A stretch of DNA of 46,492 bases, taken from the NCBI GenBank assembly GCA_947174885.1, contig CAMWKO010000020.1:1-46492 (forward strand). Direction: 5' to 3'. The DNA is from an uncultured Clostridia bacterium. Lineage in GTDB: Bacteria; Bacillota; Clostridia; Lachnospirales; Lachnospiraceae. The position numbers were made by a program, and so were the translations under genes. Shown here piece after piece: positions 9,854-20,671 of the stretch; the stretch's first letter is position 1, and each line of letters opens with the position of its first letter. The notes under the pieces are model-generated. The model was not told the origin of the DNA. It ran no database searches and worked only from the letters and a program-made list of their open reading frames with translations.

Positions 9854-10398
9854 ATAAATTGAACCTTTCTAGCCATTGCATCGGCATTTTCCTTATCTGT
9901 AAATATTTCAAGTAATCTTAATCCCAGCTCAAGAGACGTTCCAAGTCCCCTGCTTGTGGTTATATTTCCGTCAGTCACTACCCTGTCCGGAACATATACA
10001 GCACCTTCAAGCTTATCCTCAAAGCTTGGATAACAGGTTGCTTTTTTGCCCTTTAATATTCCAAGCTCACCATAAATGCTTGGCGCTGCACAGACTGCTG
10101 CTAACAGCTTATTTTTATCATTAAACTCCTTAATCTTACTACAAAGCAATTCATTTGACTTTAAATTAGGTGTTCCCGGAATACCACCCGGTAAAAAAAT
10201 CATATCCACTTTATCGAAATCTATATCTTCAATTAACTCATCTGCAATAATATGAATATTGTGTGAGCTGACAATTTCCTTCCTACCCATTACAGATACT
10301 AAAACTGTTTCTATACCACCTCTTCTTAAAATGTCTACTACTGACAAAGCCTCCACCTCTTCACAGCCATCTGCTAAAAAACAACATACTTTACTCAT
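9847..10398 (-). CDS. DJ-1/PfpI family protein (YajL/ThiJ-like)
   Basis: This 183-aa cytosolic protein has the DJ-1 fold marks: DGCEEVEALSVVDILRRGG (about 10-28), a parallel-sheet core, the nucleophile-elbow cysteine in AAVCAAPSIYG (about 100-110), and the C-terminal VVTDGNITTSRGLGTSLELG. Family members are linked to oxidative stress, glyoxal detoxification or chaperone activity; which applies here cannot be read. ATG follows GGAGGTAAA. The lipoprotein gene begins at or just past its stop codon. Confidence 0.92.
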   Translation of the reverse strand: MSKVCCFLADGCEEVEALSVVDILRRGGIETVLVSVMGRKEIVSSHNIHIIADELIEDIDFDKVDMIFLPGGIPGTPNLKSNELLCSKIKEFNDKNKLLAAVCAAPSIYGELGILKGKKATCYPSFEDKLEGAVYVPDRVVTDGNITTSRGLGTSLELGLRLLEIFTDKENADAMARKVQFIC

Positions 10399-10504
10399 TT
10401 TACCTCCAATATACTTTTGCTTAAAAATTTTCCTTATGCATCTGTATGCCTTAGCATATTAATAATAATATCAATTATTTAGCCATTTATCAAGTTTACT
10501 TTCT

Positions 10505-10644
10505 GCCAAAGGCAACATAGACATCTTGCACAAAAAATTGCAGATGAAAGTGAACTTTCATCTGTAACTTTTTGTGCAAGATGCTTACATCATTATGATG
10601 ATGTAAGCTTTTTGAAGCTAAAAATAAAAAATACGGAAACTCTA
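10505..10644. repeat. Structured repeat, copy 2 (left end truncated)
   Basis: Same family as 43454-43637. Present in order: small hairpin TGCC-AAA-GGCA, long stem 10522-10583 (outer arms CATCTTGCACAAAAA / TTTTTGTGCAAGATG, inner arms CAGATGAAAGT / ACTTTCATCTG), hairpin CTTACATCAT / ATGATGTAAG (10584-10607), and the right terminal repeat (10608-10644) ending GGAAACTCTA. The left terminal repeat is missing. It lies 60 nt before tRNA-Leu. Confidence 0.85.
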
Positions 10645-10704
10645 GTTAGTTACCTCTTGACTAAAGTACAAATAAATGCTAAACTATAGACCGTTCAGTT
10701 ACTT

Positions 10705-10784
10705 GCGGGTGTGGCGGAACTGGCAGACGCGCTAGACTTAGGATCTAGTGGGAGACCGTGCAGGTTCGATTCCTGTCACCCGCA
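10705..10784 (+). tRNA. tRNA-Leu (anticodon UAG)
   Basis: Acceptor arms GCGGGTG / CACCCGC pair perfectly with discriminator A. The anticodon stem CTAGA / TCTAG closes the loop CTTAGGA, giving anticodon TAG. The T arm has GGTTCGATTCC. CCA is not encoded. It stands alone, with no tRNA neighbours. Confidence 0.97.
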
Positions 10785-10877
10785 TTATTCATTATATCGA
10801 TAGAAAACTCGAACTCTCAATTTAAATCACAATAAAAATCAACTTCCAATTTTTAAAGCATATTAATTTATTACGGT

Positions 10878-10961
10878 TGCCACAATAAGAGAAAATCTGC
10901 AGGATATAGCGTTTTTAATGATATAAAAAACATATCCTGTAGATTTTCTCTTGTTGCGGCA
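10878..10961. repeat. Long inverted repeat after sigF
   Basis: Arms 10878-10907 and 10932-10961 are inverted copies of about 30 nt with a few mismatches (core AGAGAAAATCTGCAGGATAT) around a 24-nt AT-rich loop. It begins 34 nt beyond the sigF stop and may end the spoIIA transcript, but no T-run follows the stem, so a repeat remnant is equally possible. Confidence 0.7.
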
Positions 10962-10995
10962 GCACCTATATAATTTTAGATATTCAGTCAATTTT

Positions 10996-11748
10996 CTATA
11001 CTATCTCACTTCTCATCTTTAACAGTATCTTTTTTTCCATTCTGCTTACCTGCACCTGACTGATACCAAGCACCTTTGCAACCTCCATCTGCGTTTTATC
11101 CTTAAAATATCTAAGTATAATAAGCTCCTTTTCCCTAGGCTTCAGATTATCCATAAGTTCTTTAAGCATCATATGATTTATTAATTTTTCCTTTTCATTA
11201 TCTCCAAATATATCCTTATCATTTACCTGAGGACTGATACCGCTTTCAGACAGCTTATCCACCAGATAAATTTCATTACCGTCGCTTTGATATATCGTTT
11301 TGTGTATTGACTCCACCTCAACATTTGATTCCATTGTCATAATTATCTCTTCTCTGTTCATATTAAGCTCAGTAGCAATTTCATCAATAGTAGGCTCTCT
11401 ATTCAGCTTTACACTTAAAATACTTATTGTTTTGTTAATTTTATAGCTGTTCTCCTTTAGTGTCCTACTTATTTTTATAATTCCATCATCTCTTAAAAAC
11501 CTTTTTATCTCGCCGGTTATCATAGGTACTGCATAAGTAGAAAACTGTACATTAAAGCTCATATCAAACTTATCTATAGCCTTTAATATACCTATACATC
11601 CTATCTGAAACAAATCCTCCATTTCATAGCCACGGCCTGAAAATCTTTTAACTATGCTCCAGATTAGCCCCATATTTTCATTAACTAATAAATCTCTGGC
11701 CTCCTTATCTCCCTCATGGGCCAGTTTTATCATCTCTAAATTATCCAT
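10996..11748 (-). CDS. sigF: RNA polymerase sporulation sigma factor SigF
   Basis: This is the first forespore-specific sigma factor of sporulation. The 250-aa protein has region 2 (LWSIVKRFSGRGYEMEDLFQIGCIGILKAI, about 25-55 in parts; NVQFSTYAVPMITGEIKRF), region 3 and a region 4 helix-turn-helix (KTQMEVAKVLGISQVQVSRMEKK). Start 11748 is preferred because AAGGGTGA lies before it; an in-frame ATG exists at 11775. It is last in spoIIAA-spoIIAB-sigF and should be held inactive by SpoIIAB until engulfment begins. Confidence 0.95.
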   Translation of the reverse strand: MDNLEMIKLAHEGDKEARDLLVNENMGLIWSIVKRFSGRGYEMEDLFQIGCIGILKAIDKFDMSFNVQFSTYAVPMITGEIKRFLRDDGIIKISRTLKENSYKINKTISILSVKLNREPTIDEIATELNMNREEIIMTMESNVEVESIHKTIYQSDGNEIYLVDKLSESGISPQVNDKDIFGDNEKEKLINHMMLKELMDNLKPREKELIILRYFKDKTQMEVAKVLGISQVQVSRMEKKILLKMRSEIV

Positions 11749-11783
11749 TACTTCACCCTTATCCAAGTAACCCAATTCTATAA

Positions 11784-12230
11784 TTAAGCTTCCTTACCTA
11801 TACATTTTTTCATTTTTACGGTAGTACCTGCATCTACCTGTGATATTACTTCTACCTCATCCATAAATACTTCCATAAAAACGAATCCCATTCCACATCT
11901 GTCCTGCTCCGGTTTTGTAGTATATAACGGCTCCTTTGCCTTTGAAATATCTTCAATTCCACATCCATTATCAGATATCTCTATGTATAAATCCTTACCT
12001 CTGGTATATAAATTCATATTTACATCACCACTTTCATATTGATATCCATGTACAATAGCATTTGTAACGGCTTCTGACACAGCCGTTTTAATATCACTTA
12101 TTTCCTCAAGCGTAGGGTCAAGTCTTGTGGCAAATGCAGCCACAATTACTCTCGCCAATGCCTCATTTTCAGATATACCGTCAAAGGTTACCGTCATTTT
12201 ATTCTCTGTTATATTTAATTTATTCTCCAT
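11784..12230 (-). CDS. spoIIAB: Anti-sigma F factor SpoIIAB
   Basis: This is the ATP-binding kinase and anti-sigma factor that sequesters SigF and phosphorylates SpoIIAA. The 148-aa protein has the GHKL fold: N box EAVTNAIVHGY, G1 box ISDNGCGIED, and G2 box CGMGFVFMEVFMD. The ATG at 12230 follows GAAAGGAAATAGTAAA, better than an upstream TTG. Its ribosome site overlaps the spoIIAA stop. Confidence 0.95.
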   Translation of the reverse strand: MENKLNITENKMTVTFDGISENEALARVIVAAFATRLDPTLEEISDIKTAVSEAVTNAIVHGYQYESGDVNMNLYTRGKDLYIEISDNGCGIEDISKAKEPLYTTKPEQDRCGMGFVFMEVFMDEVEVISQVDAGTTVKMKKCIGKEA

Positions 12231-12234
12231 TTTA

Positions 12235-12534
12235 CTATTTCCTTTCAATTATTTTATAAAGCCCTGAAATAACAAAAATACGTTCAATATTTCCACTTAT
12301 ATTTGTAACATATACTTTTCCGTCCAATGTTTTTAACAGCTTGTATCTTCCCATGATAATACCTATTCCTGAGCTGTCCATGAAGCTTGTCTTCTCAAAG
12401 TCAAAAATAATGTCTCTGACTTTCCCCTGTAGTACCATATCATCAATTTCATCTTTTATTAAGCTTGCATTATGATGATCCAGTTCTTTATCAAGTATTA
12501 CTCTCATTTCTCCATTTTTAATTTCATAGTTCAT
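12235..12534 (-). CDS. spoIIAA: Anti-sigma F factor antagonist SpoIIAA
   Basis: This STAS-domain protein, when unphosphorylated, binds SpoIIAB and frees SigF. The length, 99 aa, is typical of STAS anti-anti-sigma factors. The phosphoacceptor Ser lies in FMDSSGIGIIMGRY (about 51-64). The ribosome site AGAAGGGAG precedes the ATG. First gene of the operon; a short hairpin AGCCGG-TTTTG-CTGGCT lies upstream of its ribosome site. I could not fix a SigH promoter with confidence. Confidence 0.94.
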   Translation of the reverse strand: MNYEIKNGEMRVILDKELDHHNASLIKDEIDDMVLQGKVRDIIFDFEKTSFMDSSGIGIIMGRYKLLKTLDGKVYVTNISGNIERIFVISGLYKIIERK

Positions 12535-12596
12535 TCATATATACTCCCTTCTATTTATTTAAGCCAGCAAAACCGGCTAACTTTCTGTTATATTAG

Positions 12597-12626
12597 AAAA
12601 AGGATAGTATCAGCTATCCTTTTTTC
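12597..12626 (-). terminator. Terminator after the TPR protein gene
   Basis: Stem GGATAG / CTATCC extended by A and T tracts (AAAAAGGATAG...CTATCCTTTTTTT), so it could work on both strands. It separates the folC-TPR run from the spoIIA operon. Confidence 0.75.
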
Positions 12627-12676
12627 TTACGTATATTATTATTTAATATTAATTACATCCCTTATTATGGCTTGTA

Positions 12677-14092
12677 CTAATTCAGGTATGATTGTGAATA
12701 TTCTGCATACTCTGAATTTGGTGCTATCTCTATAACTTTATTAAAGTATGCTCTTGATTCATCTGTGTTTGCATTATTGTTATTTTTATAAATTGCCTTG
12801 CCAAGTCTGTATAGATATGAAGGTTCTTGATCATTCATATTTACACAATGTGTATATGCATCAATGGCATTTTCCCAGTCATTATTATTTGAATACTGTG
12901 AGCCCAAATTATAGTAGTACTGTCCTGCCTTTTCAAATGATAATTCCTTTAGTGAATTATATAATTCCTTAAAGCCTTCACTTTCAGAAGAAATATCCCC
13001 TAACTCCAGCAATACATCTGCAAGCTCTACTGCGTCCTCATTCGATAAATTCACCTTTGAAACAGTCTCTAATGATAATGTCTTTTTAGCAATTTCTATA
13101 AGCGCATTTGTGTTTTCAGTACTTGCAACAATATTTGCTGCTGATTCAGCCTGTGCTTTATAAGCATCTCTCTCACTTTCAAGCTCAGCTACCTGTGATT
13201 GCAGACTGTTAATCTGCCCATTTGATTTATCTAATCTTGATGCATAATCCGTGATCGTATCCTTATACTCTGATGCTGCATTACTTTCCTTTGCAGGAGT
13301 TACCAAAAAGTAAACCATTGCCGCACCTATTACAATACCTATAAGTACATTAATAAAAGTTACAAGCGCATAGTTTGTTTCTTTATAGGTAGAGCGTGGA
13401 ATAATTACATCATTTCCACTAAGAGGCTTTACCTCTTCCTCCTCCTTTGGCTGCGAACTCTTTTTTCCTGTTTCTTCTTCTACTAATCTGTCTGTTTCTC
13501 TTAAATATTTAATGGCAAGAGTATTATTGACATCTATTTTTAAAACCTTATTAAGCAATTTTTTGGATTTGCTATATTCCCCTTTTTTCATATAAAGTAA
13601 TGATAAAATCAGATATCCCTTAATCAGATTCGGATTAAGGCTAAGTACCTTTTTCAACTGAATAATTGCTAAATCATCATTTCCTTCCCACGCATAACCC
13701 AATGCTATATTGAACTTCCTTATGGTCTGGTTCATTGTATTTAACTTGTTTGGATTACTCTGTATACTTTTAATATATTCGTCTGCAACATTCTTTTCAG
13801 GCTTTATATTTTTGCTGATAACCCATTCGCTTAATGCTTCTACACACTCACCCATTTCAATATATACCAGTCCTAAAAGGTTTCTGGCATTTATATTGTT
13901 CTTATCTATTCTAACACTTCTGCGCAATAAATCTGCTGCACCTGATAAATCTCTGACTCTTGCCTTGGCAAGTCCCATATTGTAGTAACTGTTAGACATT
14001 TTAACTATTTTTTTATATATAATAACATCCGTTCCACAGCTCTCACAAATATCTGAATCTGAAAGAACACTATTACATCTAAAGCATCTCAT
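12677..14092 (-). CDS. Membrane-anchored TPR protein with N-terminal zinc ribbon
   Basis: No named family recognised. The 471-aa protein starts with a CxxC...CxxC zinc ribbon (CFRC and CESCG, about 3-20), followed by tetratricopeptide repeats (about 30-190, e.g. NINARNLLGLVYIEMGECVE), a linker rich in Glu and Lys, one membrane segment (ALVTFINVLIGIVIGAAMVY, about 240), a coiled coil with alternating Gln, Glu and Leu, and C-terminal TPRs (e.g. NNDWENAIDAYTHCVNMN). The likely topology is N-terminus inside and C-terminal TPRs outside. It is probably a scaffold. Its ATG shares one base with the stop of the 47-codon gene before it (TGATG). Confidence 0.8.
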   Translation of the reverse strand: MRCFRCNSVLSDSDICESCGTDVIIYKKIVKMSNSYYNMGLAKARVRDLSGAADLLRRSVRIDKNNINARNLLGLVYIEMGECVEALSEWVISKNIKPEKNVADEYIKSIQSNPNKLNTMNQTIRKFNIALGYAWEGNDDLAIIQLKKVLSLNPNLIKGYLILSLLYMKKGEYSKSKKLLNKVLKIDVNNTLAIKYLRETDRLVEEETGKKSSQPKEEEEVKPLSGNDVIIPRSTYKETNYALVTFINVLIGIVIGAAMVYFLVTPAKESNAASEYKDTITDYASRLDKSNGQINSLQSQVAELESERDAYKAQAESAANIVASTENTNALIEIAKKTLSLETVSKVNLSNEDAVELADVLLELGDISSESEGFKELYNSLKELSFEKAGQYYYNLGSQYSNNNDWENAIDAYTHCVNMNDQEPSYLYRLGKAIYKNNNNANTDESRAYFNKVIEIAPNSEYAEYSQSYLN

Positions 14093-14235
14093 CAGTTATT
14101 CTCCTTAACTTCCTTCATCATCTCTATCATAATATCAGTAAGGTCAGTTACATTATTGTTATATATTGCATCTTCAGCCTCGTCTACTTCAAGACTTGGA
14201 TGAAATTTTTTAATTTCTTCATCAAAATTTATCAT
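14092..14235 (-). CDS. Small acidic protein, 47 aa, between folC and the TPR gene
   Basis: The ribosome site GGAGGCAATT directly precedes the ATG. The protein begins MINFDEEIKKFHPSLEVDEA and ends MMKEVKENN. It is strongly acidic and predicted helical. It overlaps the folC 3' end (14222-14235) in another frame, and its TGA overlaps the ATG of the TPR gene, so all three are translationally coupled. That arrangement and the strong ribosome site make it a real gene; function unknown. Confidence 0.7.
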   Translation of the reverse strand: MINFDEEIKKFHPSLEVDEAEDAIYNNNVTDLTDIMIEMMKEVKENN

Positions 14236-15520
14236 AATTGCCTCCAAAAATTGCTTTTATTTCGCCAACCATATATAGTGAACCTACGCAGAATAATACT
14301 TCATCATCATCTTTAATTTTTTCAGCATATGTAACAGCTTCTTTTAAATCACTAAAGCTATAAACAGGTGCATTTACATTTTGCTTTAGATATGATGACA
14401 TTTCTTCTACTACTAATGCTCTGGCATTTTGAACAGGTGCAACTAAGTATCCTTTACAATTTTTAATTTCTGCAATTAAATCCATCATAAGATTGTATTC
14501 TTTTTCTTTAACTACAGAAAATAAAATATATATACTTCTATCCTTGGATATTTCATTTGCATATTTAACAAACTGCTCTATGCCCTCATAGTTATGAGCA
14601 CCATCTAAATAGATATTTTTTTTGATTTCTTCCATTCTACCCTGCCATATAGTTTTATTTAATCCATCAACTATATGTTTTCTTTTCAATTCATCTGCTA
14701 ATACATAATTAACAGCATTAATTGCCAATGCAGCATTAACAGTCTGATATTCCATTACAAATGGAATTCTAAAACATCCATACCTATCATACATATTAGA
14801 AATAGAAAAATCAATAGCTTTATTATTTTTTCCTAAAATAGTGATGTCCTCAGATACTGTTTTTATGGCTGATGCTCCTGTCTGCTCTGCCTTTTCACAT
14901 ATAACCTTATCTACAGTAATATTATCTCCAAAATAAAATACCGGAACTGCTTTCTTTATTATACCTGCCTTTTCGCCTGCTATTTTTTCTATGGTATCAC
15001 CCAGTATTTCCATATGGTCCATACTAATAGTTGTAATAATAGTGGCAATCGGATTTTCAATAATATTGGTAGCATCAAGTCTTCCGCCCATACCTACCTC
15101 AAGCACTGCATATTCTACGTTCTTGTCTGAAAAATATGTAACTGCCATCAGGAAAATATATTCAAAAAATGTAGGAAGATATTTACCTCCATACAATTCC
15201 TCTATTACAGTTTTTACTTTAAAAAAAGTTTCACAAAAATCTTCATCTGATATATCTTTACCATCAACCTTTACACGTTCATTTATCTTTACTAAATGTG
15301 GTGATGTAAATAATCCTACGCTTTTTCCCATACTTAACAATATTGAATTAATAAATGCACAAACAGATCCTTTTCCGTTTGTTCCTGCAACATGGAAAAC
15401 CTTGAATTTCTTATGAGGATTTCCCAATCTTTCCAGTATTCTATAACAATTTTCATTAGATTTTATTTTATTAAATTTGGGTATATCAAGAATATATTTT
15501 ACACATTCATTGTAATTCAT
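14222..15520 (-). CDS. folC: Bifunctional folylpolyglutamate synthase / dihydrofolate synthase
   Basis: It adds glutamate to dihydropteroate or folates using ATP. The 432-aa protein has the Mur-ligase P-loop FHVAGTNGKGSVCAFINS (about 40-57), the folate-binding loop region VGLFTSPHLVKINERV, VGMGGRLDATN, MDHMEILGDTIEKIAGEKAGI and the C-terminal LDGAHNYEG. ATG 15520 is chosen over an upstream TTG at 15544, although its ribosome site (AGAAAGTTAAAG) is weak. The next gene overlaps its 3' end. Confidence 0.95.
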   Translation of the reverse strand: MNYNECVKYILDIPKFNKIKSNENCYRILERLGNPHKKFKVFHVAGTNGKGSVCAFINSILLSMGKSVGLFTSPHLVKINERVKVDGKDISDEDFCETFFKVKTVIEELYGGKYLPTFFEYIFLMAVTYFSDKNVEYAVLEVGMGGRLDATNIIENPIATIITTISMDHMEILGDTIEKIAGEKAGIIKKAVPVFYFGDNITVDKVICEKAEQTGASAIKTVSEDITILGKNNKAIDFSISNMYDRYGCFRIPFVMEYQTVNAALAINAVNYVLADELKRKHIVDGLNKTIWQGRMEEIKKNIYLDGAHNYEGIEQFVKYANEISKDRSIYILFSVVKEKEYNLMMDLIAEIKNCKGYLVAPVQNARALVVEEMSSYLKQNVNAPVYSFSDLKEAVTYAEKIKDDDEVLFCVGSLYMVGEIKAIFGGNYDKF

Positions 15521-15635
15521 AGCTTTAACTTTCTGTAAAATCAAATTTTGTTATAACCTGTACATTATAATCATTCTGTTATAATTTATTAGTCACATAT
15601 ATGTGGAAATGCATCTAATCGGCTTATTTTCCACA

Positions 15636-15677
15636 AAAATAAACCCGGAAACTGATTTTCAATTTCTAGGTTTATTA
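15636..15677 (-). terminator. Terminator after the FapA-like gene
   Basis: On the minus strand, arms AATAAACCTAGAAA and TTTCCGGGTTTATT pair almost fully around a short loop and are followed by TTTTG. A second stem (GTGGAAA / TTTCCAC, 15603-15633) lies between it and folC. The remaining sequence up to 15815 shows nothing else I can support. Confidence 0.65.
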
Positions 15678-15815
15678 TAAAGGTGTATAGAAAATATTCA
15701 ACTATTATTTTTCGCAATTTACGACACCGCAGCGTGTTGTGAAAGCCTGTTATACCTTAATCTGTGTATTTTTATAAATTTTTAATTTTCATTTGCCATA
15801 TAACACTTTAATGAG

Positions 15816-17228
15816 CTAATTCAACTTATCAGGAACAACCGGTACACTTGTATAATCATCCTCCTGATACATCCTTGTAAGTATCTTATCCTTTCTTCTT
15901 ATAAACACAATTTTTTCATAGTCATTATCCAGCTTAAGCATAACTCCGTCTATAGATATTATAGTCCCCTGATATGCCATCTCCTCTGCCACTACTTCTG
16001 CACTTTTTGCAAGTTCTATTCTCATTCTTATATTTTCAATATCTCTCTTTAACTCTGCAATAGTAGCATTTTTTTCTATTTTTGTTCTTGTAAGCAACAA
16101 AAGCATTTCTTTATCAGCCTGCTGCTTATTTGAATTAAGAAGTTTCATAGCCTTTTCAATCTTTTTAAGTTCTTCACTCTCCTCCTCCAGCTTTGTTTCT
16201 TTTAACTTCAAAGTAGCTTCAATACTGTTCTCTACTCCCACTGAAATCCTCGTAAGTACCTGTCCTGCACTTCCTATACATTTAGTTCTTACCATCCTGT
16301 TAGCTTTAAGGCTTCCTCCCACAATAGATGACGTTTTGCCATATATATTTATATCATTATAGGCAGTAACTATAGAATTGACCACACTATTTGCCTGCAC
16401 ACAATCTCCACTGTATATTGACGAGTTTTCAATAAACTGTGCAAAAATGTTTCCACCTGCCTCTATCTTAGCTCTTCCTCCACCCAGAATACCTCTCTTT
16501 ATCAGGATATTTTTACCGGCAGTAATATATGAAGCCTCTACTACCCCGTTTATAGTTATATTTCCGGTTGCCTTAATGCTCATTCCGGAAATAACATTTC
16601 CCATTATTTCTAAATCACCCCTTACATCTAAATTGCCCGTATTTAAATCCACATCACTGGGAATTGTAGAAACTTTTGAAACATTAATTAAACCATTTGA
16701 AGCATCCACTTTCCCATCATAGGCTGCATAATATTCCATACAGTCTTCTGATATGGTAAATCCTTTCCCTCTAAGCGGTGGCAAATTTTTTGCTACAGCT
16801 GCCTTTATAATCTTTCCTTTAACAGTACATCCATCGCTACCATCTACCTTAGAAATATATCTTGCTAATAATTCACCCTCACTAACACTCTGAAACAGAT
16901 TAAGATTGAGATAATCTACCGAGCCATCCTCTCTAAGCTTTGGTTTTTTATTAGGCGCAGTATTAAAGGTATACATATAATATCCGTTTTTTCCGTCTAC
17001 CGCCTTTTTACCGCTGGCTACTACCACAAATCTGCTATATGCTTTCTCACTTATCATTTCACTGATGATATTTTTATTTATGCCATATACAATTCCATTT
17101 TCGCCTAAAAACGTAATGATATCCTCTAAAACGTAAAACTCAGAATCATCTACTATGTCCAGACATATTTTACACTCTGTTTCATCTTCATTAAGCTTTA
17201 TCTGTATATATTTTTTTAGTTCCTCCAT
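15816..17228 (-). CDS. FapA family protein (DUF342)
   Basis: The 470-aa length and layout fit the FapA/DUF342 family: an N-terminal mixed domain (about 1-150), a central right-handed beta-helix with repeated Gly/Asn turns (LDVRGDLEIMGNVISGMSIK, ITINGVVEASYITAGKNILI, about 180-320), a coiled coil of alternating Glu, Lys and Leu (about 335-400), and a short C-terminal beta segment. Family members have been linked to cell-surface sensing and polymer assembly; the role here is unknown. The ribosome site AGGAGGTAGATACT is strong. It is adjacent to an IS element but its own promoter region (17229-17386) appears intact. Confidence 0.8.
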   Translation of the reverse strand: MEELKKYIQIKLNEDETECKICLDIVDDSEFYVLEDIITFLGENGIVYGINKNIISEMISEKAYSRFVVVASGKKAVDGKNGYYMYTFNTAPNKKPKLREDGSVDYLNLNLFQSVSEGELLARYISKVDGSDGCTVKGKIIKAAVAKNLPPLRGKGFTISEDCMEYYAAYDGKVDASNGLINVSKVSTIPSDVDLNTGNLDVRGDLEIMGNVISGMSIKATGNITINGVVEASYITAGKNILIKRGILGGGRAKIEAGGNIFAQFIENSSIYSGDCVQANSVVNSIVTAYNDINIYGKTSSIVGGSLKANRMVRTKCIGSAGQVLTRISVGVENSIEATLKLKETKLEEESEELKKIEKAMKLLNSNKQQADKEMLLLLTRTKIEKNATIAELKRDIENIRMRIELAKSAEVVAEEMAYQGTIISIDGVMLKLDNDYEKIVFIRRKDKILTRMYQEDDYTSVPVVPDKLN

Positions 17229-17547
17229 AGTATCTACCTCCTGATATTAAGAGTATTAAAATGCAATTATATTCAAATTCACGAATCATATATATATTTA
17301 TATTAACATATTTCTCTATATAATCCTAGTATTTTCTTGTCTCTCCTTAACGTATTTACAATTATTTTTCAGATTCACTTTATCAAGCCTACCTTTGGCT
17401 CATTGCTCGCAGGAATCATAACTACCGGCTTAGCCGGTAGTTTGTTCTGCCCATATAAGTGGCTGTTACCGGCACTAAAGTCTAAATACTTATCAAAAAG
17501 TTTGCCAGCCGCAACATCATTTACTTACCAAGCCCTAAAGGGCTTTT

Positions 17548-18021
17548 CTATTTGCTTAGTTTTACTGGCTCACCCGTAAACTGGTCTATATATTCTTTCA
17601 GTGTCATTTGATCATATTCCAAATCTTCTTTTATTTGATTTTGTATATATTTTTGTATCTTTTTTGCATTTTTCCCTACTGTATCCACATAATATCCTCT
17701 ACACCAAAAATGCCGATTTACATATTTGTACTTCAAATTTGCATGTCTCTCAAATATCATTAGCGTACTTTTTCCTTTTAAATATCCTACAAAACTTCAA
17801 ACACTTATGCTCGGTGGTAGTTCTACCAACATATGCACATGGTCTGGACATATCTCTGCTTCTACAATTTTCACACCTTTTCTCCTGCATAGTATACTCA
17901 ATATATTTGCTATGTCTTGTTTCAACTGTCCATATGCAACTTTTCTTCTATTATATTTCGGTGTAAAAACTATATGGTACTTACAATTCCACTTCGTATG
18001 TGATAAACTATTAACATCCAT
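17548..18021 (-). pseudogene. tnpA: IS200 transposase TnpA with in-frame stop codon
   Basis: Residues 1-74 (18021 to 17800) begin MDVNSLSHTKWNCKYHIVF and contain the HUH motif in PDHVHMLV. A TGA at 17797-17799 interrupts the gene after PPSISV; the same frame continues as SFVGYLKGKSTL and then IFERHANLKYKY with the catalytic-tyrosine region WCRGYYVDTVGKN, ending at 17548. Related proteins have a Ser at the stop position, so one TCA to TGA change explains it. The total would be about 157 aa. The ribosome site GGAGGTATCAAAA is intact. Transposition from this copy alone is probably lost. Confidence 0.9.
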
Positions 18022-18150
18022 TTTTGATACCTCCTTTGTTTAGTACGGTTGGCGAACCTATACTAATTATAACATCGGAGGTTTTTTACTGTAAGCTAAA
18101 GCATCTGAGGACACACCTGCATAGCAGATGGTTTATTTGTACGAGATACA
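17984..18150. repeat. Direct repeat, left copy (IS200 left end)
   Basis: This 167-bp segment is nearly identical (about four substitutions, no gaps) to 25089-25255. It covers the IS200 left end, the tnpA ribosome site and its first 13 codons. The two copies enclose the GC-richer island 18151-25088. Confidence 0.9.
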
Positions 18151-18151
18151 A

Positions 18152-18187
18152 ATAAAAAAGTAGCAGTCTGACGAAACAGACTGCTGC
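18152..18187 (-). terminator. Terminator of the island operon
   Basis: Stem AGCAGTCTG / CAGACTGCT with a 6-nt loop, followed on the minus strand by a T6 tract. The IS200 left end begins at this T-tract. The 148 nt between it and the fusion gene stop hold no gene I can support. Confidence 0.85.
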
Positions 18188-18335
18188 TTTAAATCTTTTT
18201 AATTGTAATGAAACCGATACCCAAAGGTTCAAGCCAACACCCATCGCAATTTTCGGCATTGTTTCATTATTCTGTGTCATTATGCTTGTACCTTATACTA
18301 TTATGATTTTATTTGCCGTAATGAATAAAACCTTG

Positions 18336-20558
<2,223 letters not shown>

Positions 20559-20671
20559 TCTGCCGCCTTGCATATCTGTAAATGGTATTGTAATCTCCAT
20601 CAAGCGGCTGGATGGAGAAGCTGTCCTGTTGCTGGATAAATCCGGCGCAGGCATTTCAAATCATTTATTGT

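Larger units (their letters stand above)
17387..18150 (-). mobile_element. IS200/IS605-family insertion sequence (IS200 type, tnpA only)
   Basis: About 0.76 kb. It holds a single HUH transposase gene and no tnpB. The left end (upstream of tnpA, right side here) carries a hairpin CACCTGC-ATA-GCAGATG near 18113-18130. The right end (about 17387-17545) carries a perfect hairpin ACTACCGGC-TTA-GCCGGTAGT and a stem GCCCT-AA-AGGGC. There are no terminal inverted repeats or target duplication, as expected for this family. The left end abuts the T-tract of a terminator. The right boundary is approximate. Confidence 0.85.

Noticed and set aside
10505-10784. tRNA-Leu as an integration site with the repeat as an attachment site
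   Set aside because: No integrase, no duplication of the tRNA end, and the repeat occurs at three other places without tRNA genes.
17601-18043. Plus-strand frames antisense to the IS200 transposase
   Set aside because: Shadows of the conserved transposase; they also cross the IS end.
18086-18280. 64-codon minus-strand frame across the IS200 left end and the island terminator
   Set aside because: It runs through a terminator hairpin and an IS end and has no recognisable product.
20559-20654. N-terminal extension of the membrane fusion protein from ATG 20654
   Set aside because: The extra 32 residues are not membrane- or signal-like, and ATG 20558 has AAGGCGG before it.
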